NCBI RefSeq assembly: GCF_943734655.1
Contig: NC_071355.1
Span: 72,501,449-72,565,448, forward strand
Source of the DNA: Sabethes cyaneus
Lineage: Eukaryota > Arthropoda > Insecta > Diptera > Culicidae
Length of the DNA: 64,000 nucleotides
Direction: 5' to 3'
Positions 32,700 through 44,469 of the stretch are shown one piece after another; positions within the stretch are counted from its first letter, which is position 1, and the number at the start of each line of letters is the position of its first letter. Made by a program: the position numbers and the translations under genes. The notes beneath the pieces are model-generated. The model saw only the letters and a program-made list of their open reading frames with translations, ran no database searches and had not been told where the DNA came from.

Positions 32700-34360
32700 C
32701 TCACTGGAAGTGCAATCCATTGTAAATAAAAAAAATAAAAATAGTTTGCTTTTGGTTAGGAATAACTCCGCAATCACCCTAATGGTGCTTTTTAAAGAAA
32801 GGAGAGTAAGACGATTTGCAAAATATTCTTTTTCCCGGGGCATGAAAATATGGTCGTCGTCATCAGCAGTACAGTGCCAGGGTAGCTTGTGCTGTTTCAA
32901 GCAGTCCCAGTCGTCTCAGAAGTTGCAAATCACTTTCGACCTGGTCGCACCATATTGCATGTTGTGTCCCCTGTTCCTGATACCGGTGGGGTTGTTGAAG
33001 AGAACTGTTTTCATCGCCCTGTCGTTCGGCATCTTTACGAGGTGCCGGCTCAGCATACTGCCTTTCGCTAGATGTGCGATGGGAATCTCTTCGCCACTCT
33101 CGGCTTTCAGTTTGACCGAATCTCACTTTGCCAAACCGCTCGAACACGGCAAGGCTGCGTAAGGCCTAAGGGTAAGGTAAGGGTGAGCAGCGTCACGGCT
33201 TCATGTCCATAAAGAACGAGCGATCTAATAAGAGTTTTATACATCGTCAGCCCCGTCCGGCGGTAAAAGCTTCTTGATCGTAGCGTTTTGTGAAGGGCAC
33301 AGTAGGCCCGATTTTCCGCTTGCCTGTGTGCCTCTTGTTTCGATGCCCACTCATCGGATCGCCCCCTCACGAGCGATGTTGAATCTTGGCTCAACCCTCG
33401 CCGCGTCTCGAAGGAACTCGAAAGTGTCCGCGAGATGCGCACGAAAAACATCACCCGATCCAATGTTACGTTTGTTTATTCGGAAATTCTTCGTGCATTA
33501 TATGCCATAGCTGGTCTCGATAAACTGTATCGTACACTGCTTTGAAATCAATAAAGATGTGATACGTGGGCACGTTGTACTACCGACATTTCTACAAGAT
33601 CTGTCGGATGGTAAAAATTTGATCCGTATCGGTAACAGCGTTATACCGCGGTAGTACAGCAGCATCAGTCGAGCCGATCACCCTTTTTGTAGATGGGCCA
33701 AACGCACTCCTTTCATCCACTCCTGCGGTAACTTCTCCTCCTCTCAAATCTTAGAAATAACCCAGTGTAGAGTCGTAGCCAGCGTTTCTCAGCCATCTAA
33801 TTCTTCACGTTCTCGCTTTTCACTTCCCAGGATGGTGATCAACTGGTTCCTTACTTGGCCAAGTTCTCCCTAGTGTCAATGCTCAGATAATTTTACAAGC
33901 ATCTAGTGCCTCTCCGATGGCCGAGCGTATTCTGCGTCAACCGTCCTCGAAATTCGAAACATCTAACTCTTCGGAAGAAGCCAATGCCACATCCGCTATT
34001 CACGCGTAGTACTCGACCGAATGCCTGATGTTCAGTCGAAGACAGTTGACAGTTTTGAGCGCACATATACTGCTACTAGGTGATGGTCAGAGTCAATATC
34101 GGCTCTTTATCTTCAATAGAAACATTCTCTCGCTGATCGTCCTCTAATCTATCACGCGATCCTGCATTCTATCGCCCAGTACTGCAAAGTCCGATCCCAA
34201 TTCGTTGATAGAGCGACCGCTCTCGTAAACGTAAAACGATGCCTTCCCACCGCGGATCTTCCAAACCTTCTTTCCTTTGCGACAGATATCCTGCTGAGCT
34301 ACAATGTCGAGTTTACGGGATTCAAGCTGTTCGAACAGCACCATGTCGCCACTTGCGGAA
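32700..34360 (-). pseudogene. Degenerate RTE-like LINE, endonuclease to C-terminal tail
   Basis: Read on the minus strand, from high to low coordinate: QLESRKLDIVAQQD (about 34330-34290) and GSDFAVLGDR with ERMFLLKIK (about 34200-34110) are endonuclease blocks. A linker with DVALASSEELD follows near 33970. The RT has DFKAVYDTVYRDQLWHIMHE (about 33550-33495, motif A). ENRAYCALHKTLRSRS and LTMYKTLIRSLVLYGHE (about 33310-33210) are C-terminal blocks. The final part at 33150-32700 is broken. Stops and shifts occur throughout, and the YADD motif was not found. The EN-RT-tail order shows a once nearly full-length RTE-type copy. Confidence 0.72.
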
Positions 34361-34574
34361 TTTAGAGACGACGCAGTGCCTCCCTATCTGTATGCGAACT
34401 TAGTATCCATCGGGGTTGGTTACAGATCTCCGCTAAATTTGCTCGCACTCTGGCTGGTACCACAAGGAGGTAGGGATACTAGGAATTAGGAACTACTAGA
34501 GGAAATATACTTGAACCAGGAAATATACCTGAATAAGTGCCTGAAAAATAGCTCCCTAGTTGGCCACGATGTAC

Positions 34575-34720
34575 GATGCTGGTTTAACAAGCCAGTCGTT
34601 GTATGTTCGAATCTGGGCTGGCAGAGTCAATAGGACCGTAGTACTAGCTCTAGTAGCTAGATGCGAAGTCTGTTGAATAAAATGAGAAGGTCAAATTTCG
34701 AAAATGGGATGTAGCACGTA
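34575..34720 (+). mobile_element. tRNA-derived SINE, partial
   Basis: GATGCTGGTTTAACAAGCCA, then GTCGTTGTATGTTCGAATCT, give a tRNA-like head with box B TGTTCGAATCT near 34604. It is repeated on the minus strand near 38020-38130 and in decayed form at 16243-16300. The 3' end is not clear. Confidence 0.6.
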
Positions 34721-35049
34721 AGCTTTTCTAAGCGTACGGAAGTATCCGGAAGATTGTTCCGTGTTGTTTTGACCGGTTTTGATTACCTTTTGCTACGAAA
34801 CAAAGGCCATAGAGTTGTAAGCCGCAAACAACGTACAGTGTAATTGTCTGGCGTTTTTACAACATACCATGTCCATCGTATCCGTCTAGCTTTAGCCACC
34901 ATCTGAATACTGAGTTCTCCATAGAGCTGCGCGAGTTCATACTGCATCTCCCGCCTCCATTATCCGGTCACCTGTATACCATCGAAGATTATTCTTAGCA
35001 CTCATCTCAAAAACTTCGAGGACTCGCAAGTCCTCCGTAAGCTAAGTTT

Positions 35050-35330
35050 GTGTTTTTCTTCCAATGAATATGCTTCTGTCTCAAAAATTTCGACACCATC
35101 GTGTTCCCCAGTTTTTTTTACGTATATATCTAATCATCACAGCACATTTTGCGCAAATTCCGAAATCATTTTGAGACAATTTGAGACAAACTGCGTCCCA
35201 ATTGCTCTTGTAAAATTAAGAGCAAAATTACATCTGCTTGATACACTGTAACTACGTAAAGGCACTTTGCGCTATTGTAGAAGTCTATAAACAGTATATT
35301 ATAATGATTTCTTCAAATAGTGTTGCCAGT
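35050..35330. repeat. Dispersed repeat, similar to 49555-49810
   Basis: Shared blocks include CTCAAAAATTTC followed by A-rich bases, CATCGTGTTCC, CAG, then a T run with ACRTA, and later TATACAGTATAT-like and AAAATTAC-like tracts. The pair is diverged. No ends were defined. Confidence 0.5.
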
Positions 35331-35487
35331 TATGCGAGTATTCTGAAATTTGGCAATTTTGCAGTAGATTTAACCCTTTTTCTAATAGCGAGTGTCGAAC
35401 ACTCTTTGTTAAGATAGCCACAGATAAATAATATACGTCAGATACAAGGCCCGACAACGTAACTTTCCATTATAAATCGTCACTTAA

Positions 35488-36014
35488 CCCTCTAACGGGT
35501 AAGATCGTCTGTAGACGACTTTCACTTTTAGAGCTCCAGAGCCACATACGAAATTTGTCTTGAATTGGCAAAATGAGAAATATGTTCAGAACAGATTTCC
35601 TGACATGTTGGTACTAATATCGCAACATTCTGACTATGCGTTCAGAAGTTATCATCTTTCAAAAACAAGAATTCCGAAAAATTCCGAAAAAAAATTATGG
35701 TTCGAATATTCCCTTTTTTACGTTTGAAGAAAAAGGACATCTAGAACAAAATGTTCGATCTCAAATTTTTCCTATGAGCAATTTACATGCTTTTTTTTCA
35801 ATTTTGTGATATATTTGAACTGAATAAATATTTGGGTAGAGCGTTAGGCATGAAAAACTAAAAAGAGAAATTGGACTATTTCCTACCTAGCGGGGACCTC
35901 CAGATAAATATTTTCCCATGAAAATCAATACTCGAGCTCCTTTTGAGTGTACTTTCATGATAAAGTAATTATTTGATCGATCGCATCGTTTTTACGATGT
36001 TGCCCGTTAGAGGG
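35488..36014. mobile_element. piggyBac-like MITE, copy 1
   Basis: TTAA flanks it at 35484-35487 and 36015-36018. The ends are CCCTCTAACGGGTAAGA and, in reverse complement, CCCTCTAACGGGCAACA. TTAA duplications and a CCCT start are typical of piggyBac. It is 527 bp and has no transposase. A second copy lies at 59183-59694. Confidence 0.88.
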
Positions 36015-36182
36015 TTAACAATGAAACAATGAACTTTCCGTTCTGGTCAATAAATAAACAATTTGACTTTTTTATTTAAAACCCAAAATAACCAATGCCT
36101 CAGAAAAAGTTGTACAAAATTTTACTTTAGTAGTTATTGTCGAAGAAAGAAAACTTCTATCTCTTCAGGGAAAGAAGTTATA

Positions 36183-39075
36183 GACACATTCCAGCGTTAC
36201 GAGACACCATGAGCAACCGTTTTTTCGTAGCAAAATTGTTCATATTTTACCAACAGCCTGACGAAAATCTTTCAAAATAGGTGTTTTGAGCTGCTATTTA
36301 GTAGTACTTTCTCAATACGAGGGCGAAATATTTATTATAATAAGCACCATTGAATAGTGGCGGAATACTTTTCGTTACGGGACACCATCGCAGAAAATGC
36401 GTATTCTGAACATGATTCAAACATTTGCAAAACTCTGCTCTGTTTCAAGTTTTTCAAAGTCGACATGTTCCAAAAATTTTTAGCTGAAGGCAGCCTGAAA
36501 CTCAAAATGTAATGGTATATTCAGGTTTTGTGTTTAGTTTTTAAGATATAATAAAAATCATTTCGTTACGGGACACCATGCGCTGTTGGGCAAACGGTAT
36601 TCTGCAAATGGTGTCCCGTAACGAAAAAAGTAAACTGCATTATATGGTTTATTTTCTCTAGATTTCTGTTCAGGCCGTCATATTTTCTGTATCTGGTCTA
36701 TATTCACTATATTTTGTAACAAGAGTGTACTGATTTGGTGTGTTATAGTCTGGTAATAAGACATACGTAACGAAGTATATGTAAGGTAAAGTTTACTTTC
36801 AGGTAAAAAGAAATACCCATGGGAGAACTATACTGAAGTATCATAATGAAATGCTTGCCTAATCTTAGGGTTTGGACACATTAGTAATTAAAATGTAGGG
36901 GCTGTGCATTAATTATGTAACGAGTTTTCCCCATTGTTGACTACCTATGTAAGATTTTGCATGATTTTGGCCAAAATAACAAAATTCAAAAATTTTATTT
37001 GAAAAAATTTAAAACGGTAAATAAGGTTCGTCTTGATGCGAAAGGTATGCTTTATTTGCGCTGCACGCCAAAATAGTATTAAATAGCAAATATTCGAAAA
37101 ATTAGGTATTTTGTTTTACTTCAGACGTATCAGTTAACGTATCATAACGCATAAATTTAAAAGTTTTTAAGCAACTCTACTATTTCATGCAACATTAACA
37201 ACTCATGTTGCGAACTATAACGATAACATAAGTTGCTATAAAAGACTAAGTTTGCCTATTCTTTAAAATAACTTTGTTGATAACTTGCAAATTATTATAC
37301 AGTCATAAAACAGTTAAATAAAATATAAAAAAAATAAAACAGTTGAAAAGGGTCATGAAAACTTTCAAAAAAGAAACGCTATAAAAAGTAGCTGAAAATG
37401 ATGCCGTTCGAAGTACGACACTTACTATGCATCTTGCAAGCTAAAAATTGTTCTCTGGGCTAGGCTTTCTTGCTAGTGTGCTTAGCGAAGCCACTATAAT
37501 TGCTAAAAAAGCTGACTAAACAACTTTCAGAAACGGAATTCCAAATTTTTAGACTATTCAAGTATTTTAATGATAAAGTATTGAAGTAAGTCGAAATCGG
37601 CGTTAGGTATAAATATCTTTAAGGCTTAACCCTTCTTCTTTATCGAGAGACTTTCTTTCTTTTTTTTTTTGTTTTCGGGTACAGTGGGTTGTTAGCCTCA
37701 GGTCCCTATCTCACTAACGTGGCTGCCACCTTAAGGTGGACGGAAGCCACTCTGTCCCCTTCACTGTTAGCCTATAGCAACGGAGATTGCGTACCCCAGC
37801 CGGCAACACGTGGACGTAGGATTAGAAGTTAGTAAACAGAGGTTATGGAATGCACATGTTCACCCTTTGCCTGGAGCCACCCTTTGTCGAGCAGCTAGTT
37901 ATTAGAGTACAAAACAATTAGGTTGATTTGTCTATTTTGGATAGGCTTTACGCGTACTTTATTCTGGTCACTTCTATTTGATTTTGCCGTAAATGTCCAA
38001 AATAACGTACGCGCAACGTCTGCCCAAAATAGATAAATCACTCTACGGGGCTTGTTCAACGATCCTACTGACTTTGGCAGCACCATCCAGTCGAGATTCG
38101 AACATACGACGACTGGTATCATACCTTGTTAGCCATTACTCATCAGGCATTACACCTTTTTTTGCGGTGTCCACCTTTCATATAATGTGTCCGTTTTTCT
38201 GTACAATGTCTAAAAAATATAATTACTAGGTAATTTTTTTGATGTCAAAGCATAAGTTTTGAACAAAATTTAGTAGTATATGGCTATATCAAACAGAGAT
38301 ACTTGTGATGATATTGAATTTTAATCTTGAGGTGCCCGTCTTTACCGCACATTCTTTAATATTACAATATATTATTATATTGTAATAATATTTATACATA
38401 CTTATAATAAATACATATTTACTTGCATTTGGTCATCAAAATAATAGATTTGTTATCGTCGATAAAGATTAGTTGAAATATGATGTGATAAGTGCTTTTT
38501 CATTCAATTACTTTTTGCGTTAAACAAAACGTTACGGGACACCATTTTGAAGCACCTATTTTATTTTACATAGAAATGCTTATCAAAAGTCAAGCACAGC
38601 GCGATTTTGATTGTACATATATGATTAAAGAAAATCCATAGTTTCAAAAAATTCGGAATTATAATCTCTGGTATATGGAAATAAATGCAAAATTTTCGTT
38701 ACGGGACACCATTATAAAAGTATCTGTTTTTAAAGGCCGCTTATCTGGAAAATGCTTTCATTTTTTAAAAAACTCTGTATGAACAAAATGTTACCCTAGT
38801 AATGAAACATGTTTTGACGATATACAGTTTTAAATTATTTTGGCTTAAAACTATTGACAGAGAATTAATTGCAGCCTTGCCTAAATCATGAAAAAATCTA
38901 TATTGTTAACCTCCCACTTGTAAGATGCATTTTAGCATGAATTGTCAATAAACAGTATGACAATTCAGGATTTTTGTAAGCTTTATAGTATGTTTGAACA
39001 TACTACATACAAATATTTTTAATATTACTACTTTCAAAATTTGCTCTCATGGGATAGATGCGCTTGGAATGTGTC
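36183..39075. mobile_element. Large non-autonomous TIR element with dispersed CGTTACGGGACACCAT motifs
   Basis: Ends GACACATTCCAGCG and, in reverse complement, GACACATTCCAAGCG are flanked by TA or TATA. Similarity goes on through CCATGAG. The motif CGTTACGGGACACCAT occurs near 36194 (one change), 36375, 36563, 38529 and 38698, and reversed near 36598. Unlike the other elements of this type, the right-half copies are not reversed. A SINE-like insertion lies at 37660-38130. No transposase was found. The boundary is inferred from the imperfect inverted repeat alone. Confidence 0.6.
37660..38130 (-). mobile_element. SINE-like insertion on the minus strand
   Basis: On the minus strand, ACCAGTCGTCGTATGTTCGA and ATCTCGACTGG near 38120-38080 give a tRNA-like head. 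The other end has a T run (37661-37672), the complement of an A tail. An inverted repeat with arms near 37924 and 38010 (GATTTGTCTATTTTGG and its near complement) lies inside. The body shares a block with 18620-18895. Exact ends and duplication were not resolved. Confidence 0.5.
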
Positions 39076-39077
39076 TA

Positions 39078-41107
39078 TAGTGCTACAAACTAATGTATCC
39101 CCTTAATACCAGTTTTTCAAATATTTTTTTTTTGGTTATTTTCATTTTTACGTAGGTTTGATGTTCCGCAAAGTTGAACATAGTATAAAAAACATCTTTT
39201 TACAGAAAGATGTGTAACTCTACCCTTTTGGGTTTTCGAGCTATTCCAGCTTTTGTCTACTTTTCAAGTACTTTTTAAGGGGCTTTATTCTAAACGGGCG
39301 CAAGTATGCGCAACCAATCTCCGCAACTTTACGTACTGCAATATATGTTTCATTATGTTTCATTTCATATATATGTCACGGTGGATCACGGTTGAACATC
39401 TGAGAAAACTGCAAATGAAATTCCCAATTTCGCATGATTTCTTTGTTCTGAATCAAAATATGCAAGCAAAGATAGGTATTGCCAAAAATAATCAACAGTC
39501 ACGTGGCATGGCTGGCGGTGCTTATATGAGACACTCACATCCGAGCATTTTAGCTTTTGATATTTTTTTGGCATTTGAATTTTGCCGCGGCGTCAGCTTT
39601 TCCGACAAATATTCAATAGCAGGTTAGTAACTTTGAATGCAAATGAATTGAATTTGTCAAATTTTTGAGTAATATTTCCTACAGTGTAATGCATATTATA
39701 AATAACCTAGTCAACAGCGATAAATCGTGCTTGACTTTCAATCATCGTCACTTGAAACAGTTACCAACTTCAGCTGAAGTTTGCTTGAAACGTTCTTTTC
39801 AACAAATGAAACCAGTCGCTTCATGTAGTGAAGGTGCGAAGCGAAGGTGGAAGAGAGTCAATTTTATTTAACTGTTTCCACGTCACCGGGCCTGGTCAGA
39901 TGAGTTATTGCTGTTTGAACTGATCGCGATGTTAATCCACTGACCACATTGCATTTCAGTGATTTTCAATATTCACAAAACAATCACAATCCCAACGTAA
40001 CGTTATCAACCTGAGGCAGTCGTGCTTCGTAGAACTTTGTCATAAATCTTTGATACCAAGAAAAATTATTATGCAAGATGCCATCAAGCGTCAAAAAAAC
40101 TCAATCTGCTATATAGAAAAATATTTATAAATAGACATTCGAAGAAATCACACCATTAGAACGGATCCTAGTGATGTTCGGCGCATAAAGGCGCCTACTG
40201 ATAAGCAGCAGATCATTATAAAGTTTTCATAAACAGGTAATCACGAAACTAATCACGCACCTAATTTCCTTAGAAATGATGATATAATGGATAGTGATGA
40301 TCGCCAATGGGCGATGACCAATGATTATTTCATTCTAATTTCGGTTGAGATCGACGTTTAACAAGTATGATTTTACAACGGACAAAAATAAATTTGAATA
40401 ATTATCGTTTTTACCAAATTAGCAAACGGAAGCGATTCGGCTAGCACTGATAAATGGCATCCGATAAAAAAATATCATGTTTTGTTTTACAATCTCATCT
40501 GTTCTGCTTGATGGGATTCGTGTCCATTCGCAGCTCATTCAGTTACAATAAAAACCTGCAAATTTATAGACCCAACTACGCACGGTCCCACCGCAAAATG
40601 CTAATGTGCGAAAATTTTGCGCCGAACGCGTTTGCTTGAAGATTGTGTAACGCAGTTAATTATTGTCATTCATTCCAGTCGTTCCAGTCCAGATCTTAAC
40701 ATCCCATTCAAATCGAGGATCCAACGAGCAACATAGATCAGTAAGCGAGTTCTACGCTAATTAATTCTATTCTATGTTAATCAAATGGCAGGGATTCGAA
40801 TTAGCGGGCGCATTTGTTGCTTACGATTCTGTTGAATTCACTGGAAACGAATGTTATTTATTGGTACGATTGAGCTAATTTATGCATTTCTTTAGCCGAT
40901 TTTGTGTACCTTAGTAAAATTGATTTACGGTGTCTATGAACTTAACAGTCACTGAAGTAGCAAGAAATTTCAAAGAGAAATAAAAATACTATGTCGTAGA
41001 TCAGTTATAAAGTTTATAAACTGCCGGTATAAACATTACACTTGGGCCATGTGATGGCTAATGGCTTCAGTGTCCAGTGCAGTGTATACGATCTGTCAGT
41101 GGTGAAT
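39078..41107. other. No recognisable gene
   Basis: AT-rich spacer with short open frames (39253-39627, 40454-40639) that show no conserved motif. Confidence 0.5.
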
Positions 41108-41564
41108 TTAATTCATTAAGTTGTGTTTTTTATCGACTGGATTCAATTGTAACTGTTAATATTCGGCAGGGCAGTCTTCGGAGAAATTTATCAAGACTGA
41201 AGTTTGATGTTTTCCCGACGTTTCGACACTTTGTTGGTGTCTTTTTCAAGGGGTACTGTGGTAAAATACATTTTTAATGTTATTTTTAAGTTGCTTACAT
41301 AAATTTCACTTTGCTTACATATCATTTAGTCTTTTTTTCTGTTTTTTGGTTTGTACATATTACGGTCATGGAGGGTAGTAGTTGGTGCATGAGCTGGAAC
41401 TGGAGGGACATATTTATTTTAAAAGTGCACTGTATTTTAGATATTGCACTGTTTTTCTTACTTGGAATATTTAAAAATTCAAATAATTTTTCTTGCTTTG
41501 AACTGTACTGCGGAGCACTAAACGCTTCTTTACAAAAGGTTTCTATTGTTTGAAATATTTCAGT

Positions 41565-42182
41565 TTAGCTGTTGGGCCTTACCAATCTATTACTGTGTTT
41601 ATTCTTTAGTGTATGCAAGATTGCTGCGTAGGTGGTGTTTAGACCTTCTACATCTACACGCTTGTTTACGGTGTTTGGTGTATTCGTGATGTGACACATT
41701 TCTAGAAATGGTACTGTATGTGATCGGTAGCTGTGATCTACTATGGACGTTTGGCTTAGATTGAATCTGTGGTTGTGTGTGATGCAATGTTCTAATAGGG
41801 CTGTCTTTTCTCCTAGTGACCTGATTTCGGAACTGGTATTTGTGTGACTCATTAGTGTAGCTTCCAATTTGTTTACATTCGACTGATGGCCAGAAATTCT
41901 AGTTTTTAGCTTGTTTTTCGTCATCCCAATGTAGCAACTATCACAGTTGTTGCAGGGGATTTTGTAAACGACATTGGTTTTGTCTAATTTGTCTACCGGA
42001 TCCTTCACGTTGCTGTGGAAGTGTTTTATTGTCCTGTATTGCCTGCTAGCTATTACTAGTGTAGGATGATCTTTCGTAAGGATTTTTGTTATTTGGTTAG
42101 TGAGCTTTGGCACGTATGGAATGGATCTGTAAATTTTTGTTGCGGTGGATGTTGCTAGTGTGTCGTGATTTGTTTTCGGCAT
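41565..42182 (-). pseudogene. Penelope GIY-YIG endonuclease, inverted truncated copy
   Basis: An open frame of 205 codons on the minus strand matches residues 112-317 of the plus-strand protein at 42517-43470. The only difference noted in translation is LAT in place of LEAT near the start (one codon). It holds the full GIY-YIG core but lacks the linker and RT. It ends where the arm ends, so it has no ancestral start. It is probably a by-product of the insertion event. Confidence 0.85.
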
Positions 42183-42254
42183 ATTTGTCTGGTCGGCGCT
42201 AGTGGTTCCTTGTGGTGATCGATCTCTAGTTGGTACCGGTTACCTTATTTAGAT

Positions 42255-42495
42255 ATGATGGTGATACGCAACAACGACCAAACACTAAATACGGACTGGT
42301 ACCAAAAATCCATATCCTCCGGAAGAATGCTCCACTATAACTCCTGCCATCAGCTCAAACACAAAATAAATGTAGCCAACAACTTCATATGTCGAGTCAG
42401 TCGTTTATCACGGTCTAGAAATCAAAGCGAGATTAAAAAGACAATTCAAGAGCAACTAAAACTATCCAATAACGCTGATAAACAGACTAATCAAC
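42255..42495 (+). pseudogene. End of a Penelope reverse transcriptase, frameshifted
   Basis: IRNNDQTLNTDWYQKSISSG, then LKHKINVANNFICRVSRLS, are the conserved region after the RT palm of Penelope elements. The frame differs from that of the endonuclease downstream. The alternative frame gives KLINRLINTYNNKP near 42470-42515, which is the natural continuation. A small frameshift near 42470-42485 therefore separates them. The RT catalytic part is missing by truncation at 42236. Confidence 0.75.
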
Positions 42496-42516
42496 ACCTA
42501 CAACAACAAACCAGTC

Positions 42517-43470
42517 ATGAATTCAGCATCAGCTACGGATCCAAGTCCAACCCAGCCAGCCACCATGCAGAATAAACCGTCACCGCCAGAAACACCGTTT
42601 GACACCGCAACCCTATACCCATCAGCATATGCACAAACTCCGTCCACAGAACCGCAAATTCTTGAAATCCAACCACCCACTGGAAACCATCAAAGCCAGC
42701 CATCACTGCCAGCCGTCCCATCAGTCCATTCACCACCTGAAAGTCAACCAGCAGCATCGGATAATCCACCAAAAACACCAGAGCAAGGAAACAAACTACC
42801 AACTAGAGATCGATCACCACAAGGAACCACTAGCGCCGACCAGACAAATATGCCGAAAACAAATCACGACACACTAGAAGCAACATCCACCGCAACAAAA
42901 ATTTACAGATCCATTCCATACGTGCCAAAGCTCACTAACCAAATAACAAAAATCCTTACGAAAGATCATCCTACACTAGTAATAGCTAGCAGGCAATACA
43001 GGACAATAAAACACTTCCACAGCAACGTGAAGGATCCGGTAGACAAATTAGACAAAACCAATGTCGTTTACAAAATCCCCTGCAACAACTGTGATAGTTG
43101 CTACATTGGGATGACGAAAAACAAGCTAAAAACTAGAATTTCTGGCCATCAGTCGAATGTAAACAAATTGGAAGCTACACTAATGAGTCACACAAATACC
43201 AGTTCCGAAATCAGGTCACTAGGAGAAAAGACAGCCCTATTAGAACATTGCATCACACACAACCACAGATTCAATCTAAGCCAAACGTCCATAGTAGATC
43301 ACAGCTACCGATCACATACAGTACCATTTCTAGAAATGTGTCACATCACGAATACACCAAACACCGTAAACAAGCGTGTAGATGTAGAAGGTCTAAACAC
43401 CACCTACGCAGCAATCTTGCATACACTAAAGAATAAACACAGTAATAGATTGGTAAGGCCCAACAGCTAA
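42517..43470 (+). CDS. Penelope-like element GIY-YIG endonuclease domain
   Basis: This open frame of 317 codons ends in TAA. Residues 1-110 form a Pro/Ser/Thr/Gln-rich linker. Residues 182-212 carry the GIY-YIG core in its Penelope form: NVVYKIPC, CNNCDSCYIGMTK (with the extra cysteines of Penelope endonucleases), then LKTRISGH with the catalytic Arg. LLEHCITHNHRFN (about 241-253) and later residues complete the domain. In Penelope elements it cleaves the target and follows the RT in one protein. Here the RT is truncated and shifted, so the first ATG at 42517 is internal to the ancestral ORF. No stop is seen in the domain. Confidence 0.88.
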   Translation: MNSASATDPSPTQPATMQNKPSPPETPFDTATLYPSAYAQTPSTEPQILEIQPPTGNHQSQPSLPAVPSVHSPPESQPAASDNPPKTPEQGNKLPTRDRSPQGTTSADQTNMPKTNHDTLEATSTATKIYRSIPYVPKLTNQITKILTKDHPTLVIASRQYRTIKHFHSNVKDPVDKLDKTNVVYKIPCNNCDSCYIGMTKNKLKTRISGHQSNVNKLEATLMSHTNTSSEIRSLGEKTALLEHCITHNHRFNLSQTSIVDHSYRSHTVPFLEMCHITNTPNTVNKRVDVEGLNTTYAAILHTLKNKHSNRLVRPNS

Positions 43471-43784
43471 ACTGAAATATTTCAAACAATAGAAACCTTT
43501 TGTAAAGAAGCGTTTAGTGCTCCGCAGTACGGTTCAAAGCAAGAAAAATTATTTGAATTTTTAAATATTCCAAGTAAGAAAAACAGTGCAATATCTAAAA
43601 TACAGTGCACTTTTAAAATAAATATGTCCCTCCAGTTCCAGCTCATGCACCAACTACCACCCTCCATGACCGTAATATGTACAAACCAAAAAACAGAAAA
43701 AAAGACTAAATGATATGTAAGCAAAGTGAAATTTATGTAAGCAACTTAAAAATAACATTAAAAATGTATTTTACCACAGTACCC

Positions 43785-43821
43785 CTTGAAAAAGACACCA
43801 ACAAAGTGTCGAAACGTCGGG
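43785..43821 (+). ncRNA. Hammerhead-like motif in the Penelope terminal repeat
   Basis: CTTGAAAA precedes the helix arms GACAC and GTGTC (loop CAACAAA), followed by GAAACGTC. This is the order of a small hammerhead: conserved core, helix II, GAAA, then a GTC cleavage triplet. Penelope terminal repeats are known to carry hammerhead motifs. The first core strand departs from CTGATGA, so activity is doubtful. The same sequence is present in the other arm near 41214-41250 on the minus strand. Confidence 0.45.
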
Positions 43822-44189
43822 AAAACATCAAACTTCAGTCTTGATAAATTTCTCCGAAGACTGCCCTGCCGAATATTAACAGTTAATTCATTAAAATATA
43901 GATTAACGAGTGCACCTGAGTTTTGTAATAGAATTTTAAAAAGCAAAAACATTTACTTGATTTGGTGTAAACTTGTGCCAATTTTGCCTCAATATCTTGT
44001 CAATCTTGTCATCTCTTTTGAATCTTAATTATATTTGCTGGGTTTACCTACTAGAAAATATATGCAGCGAATAATATCCCGAAAAGCATTACCTAATTCT
44101 TTTTGAGCGAAAGGAACTAATCGAATAGATTACTCTAATGAGAAGTGCATCAGAAAGGTAAGATTCAATTTAATGCTGCCATACTGTAA

Positions 44190-44460
44190 GATTGAGTGAC
44201 GTAGAAAAGGCAAAGAAGAGACGGCGACAAGACAGCGGAAAATGACAAAAATGTGATGAAAGGATAACGGAACAGTGACAAAAAGATGAAGGAAATACGA
44301 TAAAGAGATGGTGAAAATACGATGAAAAGACGACAAAAATAAAATGGAAACGCGACGAAAAGACGCCAAAACAGCGACAAAACCTTATCGATTGGTATAT
44401 TTGACTTGACCCTCCGGATCTCAGATAAATTCCTTTTTTTTCGACCAATTTCTAAACCTT
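44190..44460 (+). repeat. Purine-rich degenerate minisatellite, left part
   Basis: Repeated GACAAAAA, GATGAAAA and GACGACAAAA-like words fill this tract. The tract resumes at 45670-45850 after the inserted element 44470-45667. Frames on the minus strand (44130-44512) result from this bias. Confidence 0.65.
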
Positions 44461-44469
44461 TGTTATATA

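Larger units (their letters stand above)
41120..43882. mobile_element. Penelope-like element in head-to-head arrangement
   Basis: TTAATTCATTAA flanks it at 41108-41119 and 43883-43894. Two nearly identical arms, 41150-42235 and 42797-43885, are reverse complements of each other; 561 bp of unique sequence lie between them. Each arm carries a GIY-YIG endonuclease frame and a shared terminal sequence. The unique centre encodes the last part of a Penelope RT on the plus strand. So one 5'-truncated copy (plus) is joined to a shorter inverted copy (minus), an arrangement known for Penelope elements. Confidence 0.88.

Noticed and set aside
41120..43882. Long palindrome as a possible assembly artefact
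   Set aside because: A 12-bp target duplication outside both arms, unique sequence between them and small differences between arms fit a real head-to-head Penelope insertion.
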